Below are positions 21,301-31,393 of a stretch of DNA of 64,000 nt, piece after piece; the stretch's first letter is position 1, and each line of letters starts with the position of its first letter. The stretch covers positions 682,001 to 746,000 of the forward strand of contig MU008153.1 of the NCBI GenBank assembly GCA_010909165.1, written 5' to 3'. The translations under genes were made by a program, and so were the position numbers. This DNA is from Anthoceros angustus (Eukaryota; Streptophyta; Anthocerotopsida; Anthocerotales; Anthocerotaceae). The notes beneath the pieces were generated by a model. It ran no database searches, was not told the DNA's origin, and worked only from the letters and a program-made list of their open reading frames with translations.

Positions 21301-23644
21301 TGAAAGATACCTACAACCCAAAGAGTTGGCAAAATGATAAAAGCACTCAAGCTACAGTTAACAGATATTTAAAGACCCCAGAGACAGAAAAAATGGCTAA
21401 CCGGGCAAAGTGCTTCACAGCCAGTAGTAAAAATTCCTCTTGTTTGGCAGAGAAATCTGTGTCTTTGGCATTGACACCCTGCCCATACATGCCTCTTCGC
21501 TCTTGCAGAGCATTTCTTATGACCGTTTCAATAGGCTGAGGAGGAGGATGTAGACCCCAGTATCTCTTTCGCGGTATCTGCACATTCGTGAACTTCAATT
21601 GAGACTGAAGGCGAGAGCTTCCTGCATCAAACGAAACTCAAACCACTCTAACAAGCAGATATGACAGGACAGAAGAAACATACCACAGACCGCCATCGAG
21701 TAGTCTCAGCTGGAAAAAATCGGAAAAGCTCAAATGGTTGTAATAAATCAGACTCCAAAAAGTGGTTAATAGCTTCCTCGAAGCATAAGTCACACAGAAG
21801 CAAGAACCCTGCCTCCACGTGAACAAACGCCAACCTTGCAACTGCGCCGCTGCCACCGGAATTTTCCAGACATTCTTTTGCTAACTGCACAGCTTCATTG
21901 TATTCCTTTTGCTTAAGCAGACCCTTTACCTGATCATCCGCTGACACTTGCTGCAAGCACCATACCTGAGGCATACAGTTTTCCAGTAAGCCCCTCAACC
22001 GAATTTTGCTTAAACAAGTAACGAAAGGAAATTTACCTTTGCGCCACTGGCTACAACAAGGAAACTTCCCTCCTCATCATCCACAATCAGAGAGGGGCCG
22101 TCTGCAGCGTCTGTCAAAACTGTCTGTATCTTTTTGCATGTTTTGCGGTGGTAAAGTTCAACTTGGCCACTTGTTGCTGCCGCCAGATAAGGGGTACTAA
22201 GCGCAAGGGTATCCGGAACGCTTTTGAATACCATACTGCCTGATCTAGGTTCTCCCTTTGTGTTCACAACAGTCCCCAGGGTATCAAGCATCAGAAGAAC
22301 TTCATAATCATGAGGAATGGGCTTCAACAAAGGAGGCCTCAGAGGATCCTGAGGAAGAGCCATAGAGAAAAGCGATTGCCCACTGGATACAGAAAACAGC
22401 GTGTACTCACGAAGTGAAGCTGCAAATATAACATTTCCCACCCAAGCCAACGTAACCACGCCTTCCAAACCCACCATTTCCTTCACCAACCTTGCCGAAG
22501 AGTTTTCCTTCATCCCATTTCTCACAGGATCAACCTTGTACAGCAGCAACTTTTTCTTCACAGCAACAACAAGCCTTCCGAATGCTCGTTCCCTTCCTGT
22601 CCGCCCAATAATGCCAGCATTTCCTCCCGACCCAAGTTGCCCTGGCTTGCTAAACCCGAAAACCCCTCGAATCTCACCAAATTTGCTCGAAATAGATCGT
22701 GCCTGTGTCGACCTCCTTCCCACAGACTGACCATCAGATTGCAAGCTCTCGAAAACATCCTCCGAACCTCCTCCCTGCTCCTGTGCAGCAAGAGAACCAG
22801 TCCGTCCAGCAGGCAAACTCTTTTGCGAGTCTGTGTCACGGGGATACCCACGAGCCATGGCTGAAGCTCCCTTTGTTGCACCCAGAACTTCAAGCGAGTC
22901 TAGAGTGTTACTCACCAAAGCAACCACTCCATCCCAAAGAACTGCCACCCGACCAGCCTCAGGAAGCACACAAATACTCTCCACAGGGCTCCTACTACCA
23001 AGTGACTTGTGAGCCCTCAGCTTCATCACGTACTCAGGTTCCCCGGCCCTGGACCTGGAATCCTCCACATCGCTGAGGTACAGCGGCGAAGAAGCTGACA
23101 AGTGCCCATACCCGAGTCCCTCGTCTCTATCATCATCTTGCGAAGGAGCTGCAGAAAGGGGAGGGGAGGGGGAGGGGCTGTACGCCGAAGCATACCCATC
23201 TCCTGCACCTGTAAATGCACCTGCCGACAAGACGGAATTGGATGCAGCCCGAGTCCTGGCAGTCCGAACTCTCGCAGAATCAAGAGCAGGATCCGATGCC
23301 CTTCCCGGCGACCACCCAGACCAGGATGACGCAAGTGCGGGCTGCTGTAGCGAGGGGAAGCTGAAGCCGGAAGCTGGGTCCTTGACAGGAGCAAGTTGCG
23401 GCTGTGCAGCAGCATCACTGTGAGCGTTGGAAGTCGAGGCTGTGGAAATGGTGAAGAGCAGCAGCTGCCCGGTGTCTGTGCCCAGGTAGAGCACACGTTG
23501 CCCGCCTTTGGTGCCTCTGAAGAGCGCAATCGATCTGAACCGGCAAGCAGGGATGGAAGCTTCTCGCAGCGGGTACGCCTCCAAGGCTACTCGGAGGACA
23601 ACCCTTTCCACCGTGCCTTCTCTCTCGTCGGTCTCCTCTTCCAT
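18398..23644 (-). CDS. VPS3/TGFBRAP1-like (VPS39 family) CORVET tethering subunit
   Basis: Starts at the ATG at 23644; the last exon follows a GCAG acceptor and ends at a TAA at 18398-18400. The first ~540 residues form a CNH (citron homology) domain: RSIALFRGTKGGQRVLYLG, TDTGQLLLF, VESICVLPEAGRVAVLWDG, RLVVAVKKKLLLYKV, LAWVGNVIFAA, YLAAATSGQVELYHRK and DAADGPSLIVDDEEGSFLVV. Helical segments follow in many short exons (VKGLLKQKEYNEAVQLAKE, YTKLELELLHVLALLYENKG). The C-terminus has a zinc-finger-like end (TCGSCNARIG, IVCYKCLRG) as in the Vps39_2 domain. The order CNH, clathrin-like repeats and C-terminal CxxC defines VPS39/TGFBRAP1 proteins; plant VPS3 acts in CORVET-dependent vacuolar traffic. 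I favour VPS3 over VPS39 because of the extended low-complexity insert near residues 85-210. Confidence 0.85.
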
Positions 23645-25090
23645 CTTCTCATGAAATCCAGATCCTGCTCAGGCACCAAGGCGCAGCCCAGCATCCCAGC
23701 TTCCCGCACAGTACCAACAAACCAGCATGTCGCACGCTCTCATCACAAACCAACATGTCGCATGCTCTCATCACCCACCAACACGATGCTATCGATGGTG
23801 CGAGTTCCTGCCAGCAAAAGCGCAGTTCAGTGCCGTGGTGTCACAAGCGAGTGACCGTGATGTGTATGTATCGCATATATTGTGTCATGTATGTATCTCT
23901 GTACACGTAGTTGCATACACATGTCTACCATCTCGTTTCCATTCAGGGCCTCCGGGTCCCTGCCCATCGGAGGCAGCTTCCATTCAAGTCCTCGGGATTC
24001 CATTGTAGTCTGTTGTTTGAAGAAGAAGTCTATCAGAGACCACCTGGCCGGAATTTTCCTGACCTGGGACTTGGTAGAACCAAGTCTACTTCACAACTTG
24101 TACCATGGTGTGCCTGAGCTACTTGCACAAAGGGCATCCACTCCCTCCAGGCACTCCATCCAAATGCCCATCTAAGCGCAGGATGCTTCATAACGGCGTT
24201 CTTATAATGTGTAATGTGTGTCCGACAGCGGTCCCTGAACGATGGCCACAGTATGGCAACCAGGCCGGTTGTGGACCCACTCTCATGTTGTGAAAAGAGG
24301 ACAGCACCCAGCTGGACAGACAGACGACTCAGATACCAGCCTGGAGAACCATGTTCAACAGCAAGTTGTCCTTGAGCTAAATTCTTCCTGAGCTTCGAGA
24401 ACCAGGAGATGTGGAACATGGGCGAGACGCAGCATTCGGGTGATTCACTGAGGAGCTGTGCATCAGAAAAATGCTCCATAACACTATGCACTACGCATTG
24501 GAATTGCAGCAGACCTGTTTAGCAACAAACAATCCAAGCTGCGGTCGACAATCTTCGAGGAATTCATACCCAATTCAGTTCTGGGCACCACCTGACTCAC
24601 ACGTCGCAGTACTACTACTACTAGAGGCTAGACAACTGACGATATCGAAAGGCTAGGTGGGCTCGATCTAGTAGTCTCGTTCGTCACATGATCGCAGCGC
24701 GCGCGGATTCTGTGGCCCGGGAGCAACACGCTGACATGACATGGTGGGAACATGGATCACACATGCGTCGTGGTGACATGGTGGTAGACGAATTCTTCCC
24801 GATATCGCACTCTGGAGTCTGCTGAACCAAGGACAGCTGTTATTAAAGCCCATTAGCACCGAAGATGCTGGAAGGAAAGAAACAAGGATTGTCCGCACAC
24901 GAACACCAATAGACTTCACCCCTTCACCTCCACAGAAGACACTGTACTTATGCCTCTGCCCAGCCAAAGAGATGTCACAAGTTTGTTTCACTTGACAATG
25001 TGTCCAGACAAATCAGCCCACCTTCCGCCCTTTCTAGTACTGCCTGTGCATGCAGGATCATGAGATTGGTGGTCACCAAACAAAGACTTA
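23645..25090. other. Intergenic region, no recognised gene
   Basis: The first ~200 bases should be the promoter and 5' UTR of the VPS3-like gene. A minus-strand open frame at 24033-24491 has a reasonably protein-like composition (SPMFHISWFSKLRKN, ALRWAFGWSAWREWMPF) but matches no family I know and no clear splice partners. It might be a downstream exon of the truncated gene at 25.1-25.8 kb. Confidence 0.35.
23719..23774. repeat. 28-bp tandem duplication
   Basis: Two adjacent 28-bp units, 23719-23746 and 23747-23774, differing at two positions (agcatg/aacatg and gcacgc/gcatgc). They lie about 75 bp upstream of the VPS3-like start codon, so probably in the promoter or 5' UTR. Confidence 0.85.
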
Positions 25091-25099
25091 CCCCCGTAA

Positions 25100-25837
25100 T
25101 TTCTCTGAGTAGAAGGTGCCACCATTCCTACAGGAGACGCCTACTTCTCTGGTGGTTTAGAGCCTGGCCATCCAGCTCAAAGAAATCAACCGGCATTCCT
25201 CGAGGGAACTTTCTGTCACAAACGGACAGCAATTGCTCAATGGTGCTGTTGAACTCTGATGGAGAAGAGATCAACTTACCAGAAGAGCTCCCATGGATGA
25301 TAGAATCATCCGAAGAAAGTCTGCTGTACGCTTTGCATACGGGCCTCGTTCCAGATGCACACCACACCTAGCTCTGGAGCAGAAGATGGGATCAGATACT
25401 CTGTCACCAGCTAATACCATGTGTAACATAGGGGAATCAGAACCCTTGCTGAAGATTTCTCCCCCGGGTTTGTTTTGATTTATTTTCAAAATACCCAAGA
25501 AACAAAAAACCAGCTCAGATCCACTTTGCCGAGCACAATGAACACCACCTTCAGAAACCCTGACAAACGCACCTGAAACTTGTACAAGACAGAGGGCCAG
25601 TAAGGTACATCAGGCTGGGATTCACCAATCCTAAGTGATATCCTGCAGTTTTGAGCACACATATTGTCCCAAAAGCCCTGCACACTGGAGCAACGGACTT
25701 GTAGAAGCTGCAACACAACTCTGTCAGAAATACCCCATCGTAATGAGCAACTGTGGTGGTTACCAGTGAAACCAAATTTCTCACAACACTAGTCCTGAAC
25801 CAAACAGGGCATTTGTCCTCCTGTTAGAACAAATGGG
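25100..25837 (-). pseudogene. Unidentified gene, 5' part missing at the retrotransposon
   Basis: Three minus-strand exons appear to join. Exon A ends near 25553 and starts after an AACAG acceptor near 25837 (EDKCPVWFRTSVVRN, TVAHYDGVFLTELCCSFYK, VCRAFGTICVLKTAGYH). Exon B runs from a TTCAG acceptor near 25446 to a GTAAGT donor near 25280 (KGSDSPMLHMVLAGDR, GVHLERGPYAKRT, ADFLRMILSSMGALL). A possible exon C near 25220-25145 reads KFPRGMPVDFFELDGQALN. The phase works at both joins. I do not recognise the family. No start codon or upstream exon lies between 25837 and the left LTR at 25969, so the gene may have been broken by the insertion. Confidence 0.45.
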
Positions 25838-25968
25838 CAAACGTATCCGTTTTTTCCCAGTCGACTTAGCATGGCCGTTGCAGTGTTCGCACTCGCTGAT
25901 TGGAAGATACGTAGGTCTTTAATGTTTAAATGCAAAGCTGCACAATATTTTCATGTAAGTAAAAAAAC

Positions 25969-26449
25969 TGGCTTGAGTGCTTTGCAAGAAAGCTCCATGC
26001 AAAGACATGTTTAGAAGAGCAGTTTACTAAGAGCATGTTAAGCATGCAGCCCTAGGAAGTGTGGTAGTAAATAATAGCTTAAAGCTTAAGTAAGTAGTTA
26101 CTAAGATTGTAGCTAGGGCTTGAGTATAAAAGGAGACCTCGCCCTGGGCTAAAGGGAGGACAGAAGAGCCTTGAGAGCTCTTGATACTTGGGCTATGCCT
26201 TGAGAGCACTTGTTGCTTGGGCTGTAAGCACTTAAGGGGAGTGCTGTGAAGGAGCTTTGTGGAAGTCTCTAGCCCTCCAACTCTATATGTTCTTGTTGAC
26301 TCATGATTTGAGAATAAAGAGCAGCAAGAGTGTGTCATGAGTCCTCCTAGAAGAGGAGGGCTACTTGGAGGCCTAGTGCCGTGTCCGTGTTGATTTATTA
26401 CCCTAGTTTGCTTCTAATCGTGGTTTTCCCACCCCGCTGAGGGGTGTTA
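25969..26449 (+). repeat. 5' LTR
   Basis: Begins TGGCTTGAGTGC and contains a TATA-like box in gagtataaaagg near 26123-26134, a plausible Pol II promoter. A polyadenylation-like aataaa occurs near 26313. It ends just before the primer-binding site, at about 26449. The right boundary is inferred from the primer-binding site and is uncertain by a few bases, because no clean CA end is present. Confidence 0.85.
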
Positions 26450-26453
26450 CTTG

Positions 26454-26469
26454 TGGTATCAGAGCATAG
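26454..26469 (+). promoter_or_regulatory. Primer-binding site, initiator tRNA-Met type
   Basis: The sequence TGGTATCAGAGCATAG directly follows the LTR. TGGTATCAGAGC is the complement of the 3' end of plant initiator tRNA-Met, the usual primer for Ty3/gypsy and copia elements. Confidence 0.85.
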
Positions 26470-26502
26470 GTTGAAGCATCTTTGACTAGTACGCTAGTGG
26501 AG

Positions 26503-27554
26503 ATGGCGATCCCGCCGAGCCAAGTAGAGTGGAAAGGATACGCCGCCGGAAAGATAAGGCCCCGCTTACCGCTGTGGAAGAGCCACAGGCGAGTCCGCAA
26601 GTTGTGAGAACAATGGAGGAAGGAACTGGAGCAGGACCGCACCACCATAGAGGACCAGCTCCAAAAGATCATGAGGAGACTTGATGCCATGGATCGAGAT
26701 TAAAGGCAAAGCTCGCTTGAAGAAGAGCCAAGAAGTGGAGCTGAGCTCGAGAGCATCCAAAAGTATAAGAAGTTGAGGCTGAGCATACAGGCCCCAAAGA
26801 CTTACAAAGGCGAGCGTGACGAGAGAAAATCAGCCTTGGTTTTTCTTTGAAGCGCATTTCGAATCATGCGTGAGTGCCGAAGATGAGTACGTGAAGCACG
26901 CCACGAATTTCTTAGAGGATTATGCTCTTACTTGGTGGAGGACTTACGTTGAGAACGTAAGGCAAGGCAATCGCAGAGCCACAATCTTCACATGGGACTT
27001 CAAGCGCCGCAACTCGCTTTCCAACCCGCTAATGCAATGAGTTGCCAAGGATGCTCGACAATGTCAAGCATACCGGAACTTTGCGGAGTATGTGAGTGAG
27101 TTTAGCTCTATTGTCTTGCAATGTCCAGAGATGCATGAGCAGACAAACTCCACAAGTTTATCACCGGCCTTAAGAGATGGGCTCAAAATAGGATAGCTTT
27201 GACTAATCCTCAAACGCAAGAGGCCATGGCAGCAGATGCTATACCGGATATGTTTATTCAAGAGGCACCGTATCAAGAGGAAGATATCCTAGGTCTCGTG
27301 GTAGATCTAGAGGAGAGGACGAGCTACCACCACCGTGAATAGTGGAACCAATGAGACTACTGGCAAAGGCCGAGCTAGAGGAGATAACAGGGGTCGTGGA
27401 AGACGACAAAGGTTTAGCTGTGTGTGTGCTATGGAGAACAGGACACTTTGCTAGGAATTGTCCACATGTTGGAACTCCCAACTTGAATTTGGTTGCTGCC
27501 AATCCACCTGTTCCAAGAGCCAGGATTCAAGAACTTCCTGAGGAGCCCAGGTGA
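26503..27554 (+). pseudogene. gag remnant of the LTR retrotransposon
   Basis: Opens at the ATG at 26503 but is broken by early stops. Capsid-like segments are recognisable: WFFFEAHFESC, YVKHATNFLEDYALTWWRTY and YRNFAEYVSEFS in shifted frames. A damaged CCHC zinc knuckle (GHFARNCPH in one frame) lies near 27430-27475. Confidence 0.75.
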
Positions 27555-27572
27555 CGCCAGGGGCCACATGTT

Positions 27573-30500
27573 GTGAAGACATGTGGTGAGTCATCTAGTG
27601 TCAAGGATGACACTATAATGAGGAAAGGTGGAGACCTCATGTATATATGTGGGAAGATGAATGGCTTAGATGTAGAGTTGTTGTTGGATTCTGCAGCCAC
27701 CCACAATTTTATAACTCCTAGTAAGGCAAGAGAGCTTGGTCTTGAATGGACTGAAACTTCCACGCCATATGGAATCAAGCAAGCTAAAGGGACTCTGCAA
27801 TTTCTGGGCGAATTGCATGGAGTAAAGCTGCAAGTTGAAGCATGGCAAGGAAATGTGAGTTTCACAGTCGTCGAGATGGACGACCATGATATCATCTTAG
27901 GCCTGGAGTGGATGAGATCCAATGAAGTGTATATGGATGTTAAGTCTCGCACTATTGAGATATCCAAGAAGCACAAGGTGAGTTGTGCTAGTGTTAGCCA
28001 GAAGCTTGAGACTCCATCAGTACAGCTGATTTCAAAAAGAGAGCTTAAGAAGGATCTCAGGAAAAAGAAGGAGCTATACTTAGTTGTACTCCAAGGACTA
28101 GAGGATGGTCTGGAAGAAGATTCCACAGAGGCGAAAGACATCCCAAACGAAGTACAAGCTGTACTGGATGAGTTCAAGGATTTGATGCCAGATGAGTTGC
28201 CACCGTTGTTGTCTCGCAGAGTAGTAGATCATGAGATTGAATTGAAGCCAAGGAGTACGCCTCCTTCAAGAGCACCGTATAGATTGTCACGGATGAGTTG
28301 CAAGAGCTCAAGCGACAACTATCCAACCTGTTAGCAAAGGGATATGTCGAGTTTCTAAGTCTCCTTTGGTGCGCTGTATTGTTCACGCAAAAGAATGGAG
28401 GACTCGATTGTCCGGATTACGAGCTGAATCGATTACAATCAAGAATGCATATCCTTTGCCTAGAATGGATGATATGTTCGAGTTGAAGGGTGCCAAGTAT
28501 TTCACCGTGGATCCGATGGCGGTACTATCGGATCAGGATTGCTGAGGGGCATGAGTACAAAACAACTTGTAGGACTAGGTATGGGGCTTTTGAATTTTTG
28601 GTCATGCCATTTGGACGTACTAATGCACCTGCCACATTTCGATACACTTATGAATACTATATTCATAGATCCGTGGACAAGTGTGTTGTAATCTATCCGG
28701 ATGACATTTTGATCTTTAGCCATACCTTGAGGAACATGTCAACACTTAAGAGAAGTGTTACAAAAGCTAAGAGAGAATTCTTTGTTCTTGGCAATCAAGA
28801 AGTGTGATTTCGCCAAGACAGTAGATTCCATTCTTAGGTTTTATTGTCTCTGTCGAGGGCATCAGGATGGATCCTGATAAAGTTAAAGCCATTCAAGATT
28901 GGCAGCCCCTAACATTCATGAGGTACGGAGCTTTATGGGTTTGGCTTCGTATGTGAGGTTTGTACATATGTTTGCTAAGATAGCCCCATAACGACCTCTT
29001 GAAGACATCAAAAGCTTGGAAGTGGGATGCCGATTGTCAAGCCTTTGAATACTTAAGAGAAGTTGAGTACTACTCCTGTTGGGAATGTATGACCCCAAGA
29101 AAGATGTAGAAGTGTATTGTGATGCCTCGACATGGCTATAGGTGGAGTTTTGATGCGTGACCAAAAGCCGTTAGCTTTTGAGTCAAGGAAGTTGCATCCT
29201 TATGAGATGAAGTATCCCACCTATGAGAAGGAAATGACCGCCATCCACCGCCTAAGGGCTTGGAGACACTATCTCTTGGGTAGGTCTTTTGTGTATACTG
29301 ATAATATCAGTACAACATACTTCTCCAACCAATTGAAGTTGAATGCGAGGCAAGCTAGATGGCGTGATTCCTAGCTATGTATGATGTGACTCAAATACAA
29401 ACCTGGAAAGGAGAATAAGGTTGCAGATCGTTGAGTCGCAAACAGAGTCAAGGACTGAAGGCAATGGCAAGTGTGATTGAGCCTGTGGATACTCACAAAG
29501 AGATTAAGGAAGCTTATCTGCAAGATCCTCGCAAAGATGATCAAGGATCGGATGAATGGGGTGGCGTAGAAAGGAAGCAAGTTCAAACTCGTAGATGGTT
29601 TGTTGATATACAAATGTAAGAGAGTTGTGATTCCTAACTCAGAGGCTTGAAGAAGAAGTTACTTGTCAATGTCATGATGTGCCAAGTGTTGGTCACTGGA
29701 GGTGATTCAACTTATGAGAAGTTGAAGAAGTCGCTTTATCGAGGAATGTATCAGGATACATTAGACTATGTCAAGGCGTGTGCTGTTTGTCAGCAGAATA
29801 AGGTAGAGCAGGCTAAACCAAGAGGTTTGTTACAGCTCCTACCTATTCCACGAGGGCCATGGAATAGTATTTCTATGGACTTCGTCATGCCTTTCCCTCC
29901 CAGTAATGGTTATACAGCTATCATGACAGTGGTGGATAGGTTCATCAGCGCACTTCATCCCTACCAAGAAGCGAGCGACTGCTTCCGAGGCAGCCAACTT
30001 GTTCAAGAAGTATGTGTACAAGTATCATGGCTTGCCCGCAGCAGAGTGATAGAGATCCAAGATTCACGGAGAATTTTGGCACACTTGATGAGAAGTTTGA
30101 ATGTGCGCTATGCATGAGTACTGCATACCATCCAGATACTGATGGGTTAACAGAGCGAGTCAACCGAATCCAAGAAGAATACTTGAGGCACTATGTGCAG
30201 ATTGATCAGAGAGATTGGGCTGATCATCTTGATGATGCGGAGTTTTGTTACAATAACACTGTACATAGCTCCCTGGGATATAGTCCCTTTGAGATGAGTG
30301 GAAACTCAGCGCTGGATGTAGTATCCATGCTAAACGCTGAAGTTTTCGATACTACCACTGGAGATCCACGCCAATTCGTTGAGCAGTTGAAGGCTAGGCA
30401 TGAGGTTGCCAAAAAGATATTAGCCAAGGCTCAAGCGTCAAAAGAGATATGCTGATAAGCACAGGAGAGAAACTGTCTTCAATGTTGGGGATAAGGTTTG

Positions 30501-30920
30501 GGTGAAATTGAAGCATTTCACACTGTCCCAGGGTTTGTCTCTAAAGTTGGGGCCGAAGTATGGAGGTCCTTATGTTGTCCTGAAGCGCATTGGAGAAGTG
30601 GCTTATAAGTTGGACTTGCCAGGATTGGATTTTTGCACACAATGTGTTTCATGTATCAGCTGAAGCCATTTGTGCGTGCAAGGAGAAAGAGGACATGGAT
30701 GAAGAAGTACAGATCCTCGCAAAGATGATCAAGGACTGCAGGAGATTGAAGAATTCCTTGCAAAAGGTAGCGTGCCACGAGACGTGGAACTCTACCACAA
30801 TGCATGGTGAAGTTGCATGGGATCTCAATACCAGTTTGGGTAACACTAGAGGATATCCAGAAAGGCTCCTGGATGGTTGCTCGCTACGCTGGTTATCACT
30901 CAGGGCAATGATTCTTGGCA
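27573..30920 (+). pseudogene. pol remnant: protease, RT, RNase H, integrase
   Basis: The protease has LLLDSAATHNFI near 27675, with D-S-A at the active triad where D-S/T-G is usual. RT segments include FTQKNGGL, YGAFEFLVMPFG and VIYPDDILIFS near 28690 (YPDD at the YxDD position). RNase H has FESRKLHPYEMKYPTYEKEM and RAWRHYLLGRSFVYTDN. The integrase has CAVCQQNKVEQAKPRGLLQ, DFVMPFPPSNGY and, further on, GLTERVNRIQEEYLRHYV and DDAEFCYNNTVHSSLGYSP. A chromodomain-like end (EEFLAKG, then APGWLLA in shifted frames) lies near 30750-30890. Multiple frameshifts and stops separate the parts. Confidence 0.85.
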
Positions 30921-30932
30921 ATGATTCTTCCT

Positions 30933-30953
30933 AGTGGGGAGGAAATAACAAAG
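30933..30953 (+). other. Polypurine tract of the LTR retrotransposon
   Basis: The purine-rich run agtggggaggaaataacaaag directly precedes the 3' LTR at 30955. This is the expected position of the plus-strand primer for reverse transcription. Confidence 0.7.
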
Positions 30954-30954
30954 C

Positions 30955-31217
30955 TGGCTTGAGTGCTTTGCAAGAAAGCTCCATGCATAGGCACGTTTAG
31001 AAGAGCAGCTTACTAAGAGCATGTTAAGCATGCAGCCCTGGGAAATGTGGTAGTAAATAACAGCTTAAAGCTTAAGTAAGTAATTACTAAGATTGTAGTT
31101 AGGGCTTGAGTATAAAAGGAGACCTCGCCCTGGGCTAAAGGTTCGACAGAAGAGCCTTGAAAGCACTTGATGCTTGGGCTACGCGTTGAGAGCACTTGTT
31201 GCTTGGGCTGTAAGCAC
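30955..31217 (+). repeat. 3' LTR, truncated
   Basis: Matches the first 263 bp of the 5' LTR with about 17 differences. The match stops after taagcac at 31217, whereas the 5' LTR continues for about 220 bp. The sequence beyond is unrelated. Confidence 0.9.
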
Positions 31218-31393
31218 CTTTGTATACTAGGTATTTATACTTCTTCCCCACCCTGCAGATCAGTACCAGGAGTCGTGTCTGGTGTAGGGCTTTACAATTA
31301 GATGCCCAATGAACAAGATGTGTTATACTTCTACCGATCATTCCATGCAAGGCTGTTGTCCAAAGCAAATTTAGTACCCGGTGGAGGGAATGA

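Larger units (their letters stand above)
25969..31217 (+). mobile_element. Ty3/gypsy (chromovirus-like) LTR retrotransposon, degenerate
   Basis: Order on the plus strand: LTR, primer-binding site, gag, protease, reverse transcriptase, RNase H, integrase, C-terminal chromodomain-like remnant, polypurine tract, truncated LTR. The protease-RT-RH-INT order is that of Ty3/gypsy. All domains carry stops or frameshifts, so the copy is not autonomous. By eye the shared 263 bp of the two LTRs differ at about 17 positions (roughly 6 %), so the insertion is not recent. The 3' LTR ends abruptly at about 31217 with no target-site duplication, so the right end was deleted together with flanking DNA. The element sits between an unidentified truncated gene and the NOG1-like gene 3' end. 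Confidence 0.9.
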
